From an uncultured Actinomycetes bacterium (lineage in GTDB: Bacteria; Actinomycetota; Acidimicrobiia; Acidimicrobiales; Microtrichaceae): DNA of 5,427 nucleotides. Below, piece by piece: positions 4,645 to 5,427 of the stretch. How positions within the stretch are numbered: the first letter of the stretch is position 1; every line of letters starts with the position of its first letter. Below the pieces are notes generated by a model, which was not told where the DNA came from, ran no database searches, and was given only the letters and a program-made list of their open reading frames with translations. Position numbers and translations under genes: made by a program. The stretch covers positions 1 to 5,427 of the forward strand of contig CAJBIS010000271.1 of assembly GCA_903953195.1 (NCBI GenBank), given 5' to 3'.

Positions 4645-5427
4645 TCAGCGAAGACAGGGCCCGGTGTCGACCGTGGAACCGTCGGACCGCGCTGCGAGCG
4701 ACTGCAGATCGGCGGGCAACACGGCGTACGCCACACCCGGCCGGTCCGGGGCGATCGCCACCGACATGGCGATGACCGAGCCGTCGTCACGGACCACGGC
4801 GCTCCCCGAGTCGCCCGGCGCGAGGTCCGAGGCCAGCACCACCAGCGATCGCTCGACCTGATCGCGGTCGTAGATGTCGTAGCCCCGGGCGTCGAGGAGG
4901 TCACCCACGCTGAACGGACTCGGGTCCAGCGATCCACCGCCCGGGAAGCCGAGGACGAGCCCCCGGTCTCCGCGTTGCGGGGCCGCGGTCGGCAGCACCG
5001 GCCGGTCCAGGTCGGTCCGGATGAGCGCCAGGTCGATCGCCGGGTCGAACGCCACCACCTCGCCCGTGGCGGTCGTGCCATCCGGAGCGATGAGGCGCGA
5101 CTCCGAGGTCCCGGCGACCACGTGGGCGTTGGTGGCGACCAGACCCGGGGCGACCATCCACCCACTCCCCGTCTGCGTGTTCTCACACGCACGTCCCTCG
5201 ATCCGGACCGTGCTGGCCGCGAGTCGGGCGAGCGCCTCGGCGCCGATGGTCGACCCCTCCGGTGGCGGCGGGAGCTCCGGGGCCGGCCGGATCCCCGCGA
5301 AGATCTGCGGGAAGTTGCCGTCGGCGAGACGCCGCTCGATGTCGGCGAGCGCCGGGGGCGGTGCCGGCAGGTACTCCGTGCTGAGCTGGGCGACCCGTGA
5401 GTTGCGCGCCAGCGACGCGGCCCAGCC
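4645..5427 (-). CDS. marP: MarP-like periplasmic serine protease, C-terminal part (5' end beyond window)
   Basis: This is a chymotrypsin-fold protease of the MarP type. In Mycobacterium tuberculosis MarP is anchored by an N-terminal CvpA-like membrane domain and supports acid and oxidative stress resistance. The 260 visible residues (numbered from the right edge) hold the end of the linker after the membrane domain (1-60, with YLPAPPPALADIERRL), then the protease: G87-S88-G89, TNAHVVAGT with catalytic H102, FDPAIDLALI with catalytic D132, LGFPGGG (159-165), and GDSGS with nucleophile S207. C81, 21 residues before H102, and C258, third from the end, match the positions of the Cys214-Cys395 pair that forms MarP's redox-sensitive disulphide. 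The frame is open to the window edge with no start, so the membrane domain must lie to the right. A start at the internal Met (5157) is rejected because it would cut off C81 and the GSG segment. The membrane-protein gene follows 58 nt downstream. Substrate unknown. Confidence 0.9.
   Translation of the reverse strand, partial: GWAASLARNSRVAQLSTEYLPAPPPALADIERRLADGNFPQIFAGIRPAPELPPPPEGSTIGAEALARLAASTVRIEGRACENTQTGSGWMVAPGLVATNAHVVAGTSESRLIAPDGTTATGEVVAFDPAIDLALIRTDLDRPVLPTAAPQRGDRGLVLGFPGGGSLDPSPFSVGDLLDARGYDIYDRDQVERSLVVLASDLAPGDSGSAVVRDDGSVIAMSVAIAPDRPGVAYAVLPADLQSLAARSDGSTVDTGPCLR

Noticed and set aside
4645..5157. The serine protease as a short 170-residue protein starting at the internal Met.
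   Set aside because: The frame is open and homologous upstream to the window edge; the short version loses the first conserved Cys and the GSG strand before the catalytic His.
4585..5400. A 271-codon plus-strand open frame opposite the serine protease.
   Set aside because: The opposite strand carries the full chymotrypsin-type triad and MarP-like motifs; the plus-strand product is an Arg-rich shadow.
1..5427. CRISPR arrays, tRNA or rRNA genes, insertion sequences, toxin-antitoxin pairs, phage genes.
   Set aside because: No direct-repeat array with spacers, cloverleaf, transposase or other mobile-element signature was seen; the region reads as ordinary core actinobacterial chromosome.

Overview
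The window is G+C-rich, gene-dense actinobacterial chromosome centred on a Pup-proteasome (pupylation) locus. The phylum call rests on Pup, Dop and the ring ATPase Mpa/ARC, a combination essentially confined to Actinobacteria and a few neighbours. The Pro/Gly-rich protein with a Thr/Ser-rich tail and the GC bias recall deep-branching groups such as Acidimicrobiia. That class-level guess is impression only.

Layout, left to right. Positions 1-69 hold no gene I can support. On the minus strand, reading leftward from about 3607, come mpa/arc (1853-3607), dop (332-1846) and pup (70-264). mpa and dop are 6 nt apart and probably translationally coupled. dop and pup are separated by 67 nt containing two back-to-back GC stem-loops. 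Positions 3608-3790 form a divergent regulatory region with one candidate -10 per side and, between them, a 26-bp inverted repeat whose core GGTGA-N6-TCACC has the geometry of a CRP/FNR-family operator. On the plus strand follows a small 3Fe-4S-type ferredoxin (3791-4033). It converges on a minus-strand pair: an unrecognised single-pass membrane protein with a Thr/Ser tail (4089-4586) and, upstream of it, the 3'-terminal part of a MarP-like periplasmic serine protease (4645 to beyond the right edge).

How the genes work together: Pup is ligated to target lysines by PafA (not in this window). Mpa recognises Pup through its N-terminal coiled coil and threads tagged proteins into the 20S core (PrcBA, not in this window). 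Dop removes Pup. Pup here already ends in Gly-Gly-Glu, so Dop is not needed to deamidate it. Mpa keeps the C-terminal Gly-Gln-Tyr-Leu tail that docks on the 20S core, which predicts prcBA elsewhere in the genome. The MarP-like protease keeps its catalytic triad and the two cysteines expected to form its regulatory disulphide.

Nothing here is clearly a new system. The most interesting signals are the CRP/FNR-like palindrome shared by the ferredoxin and the proteasome operon, the ferredoxin's long inter-cysteine segment, the intercistronic hairpins before pup, and the uncharacterised membrane protein downstream of the marP-like gene.
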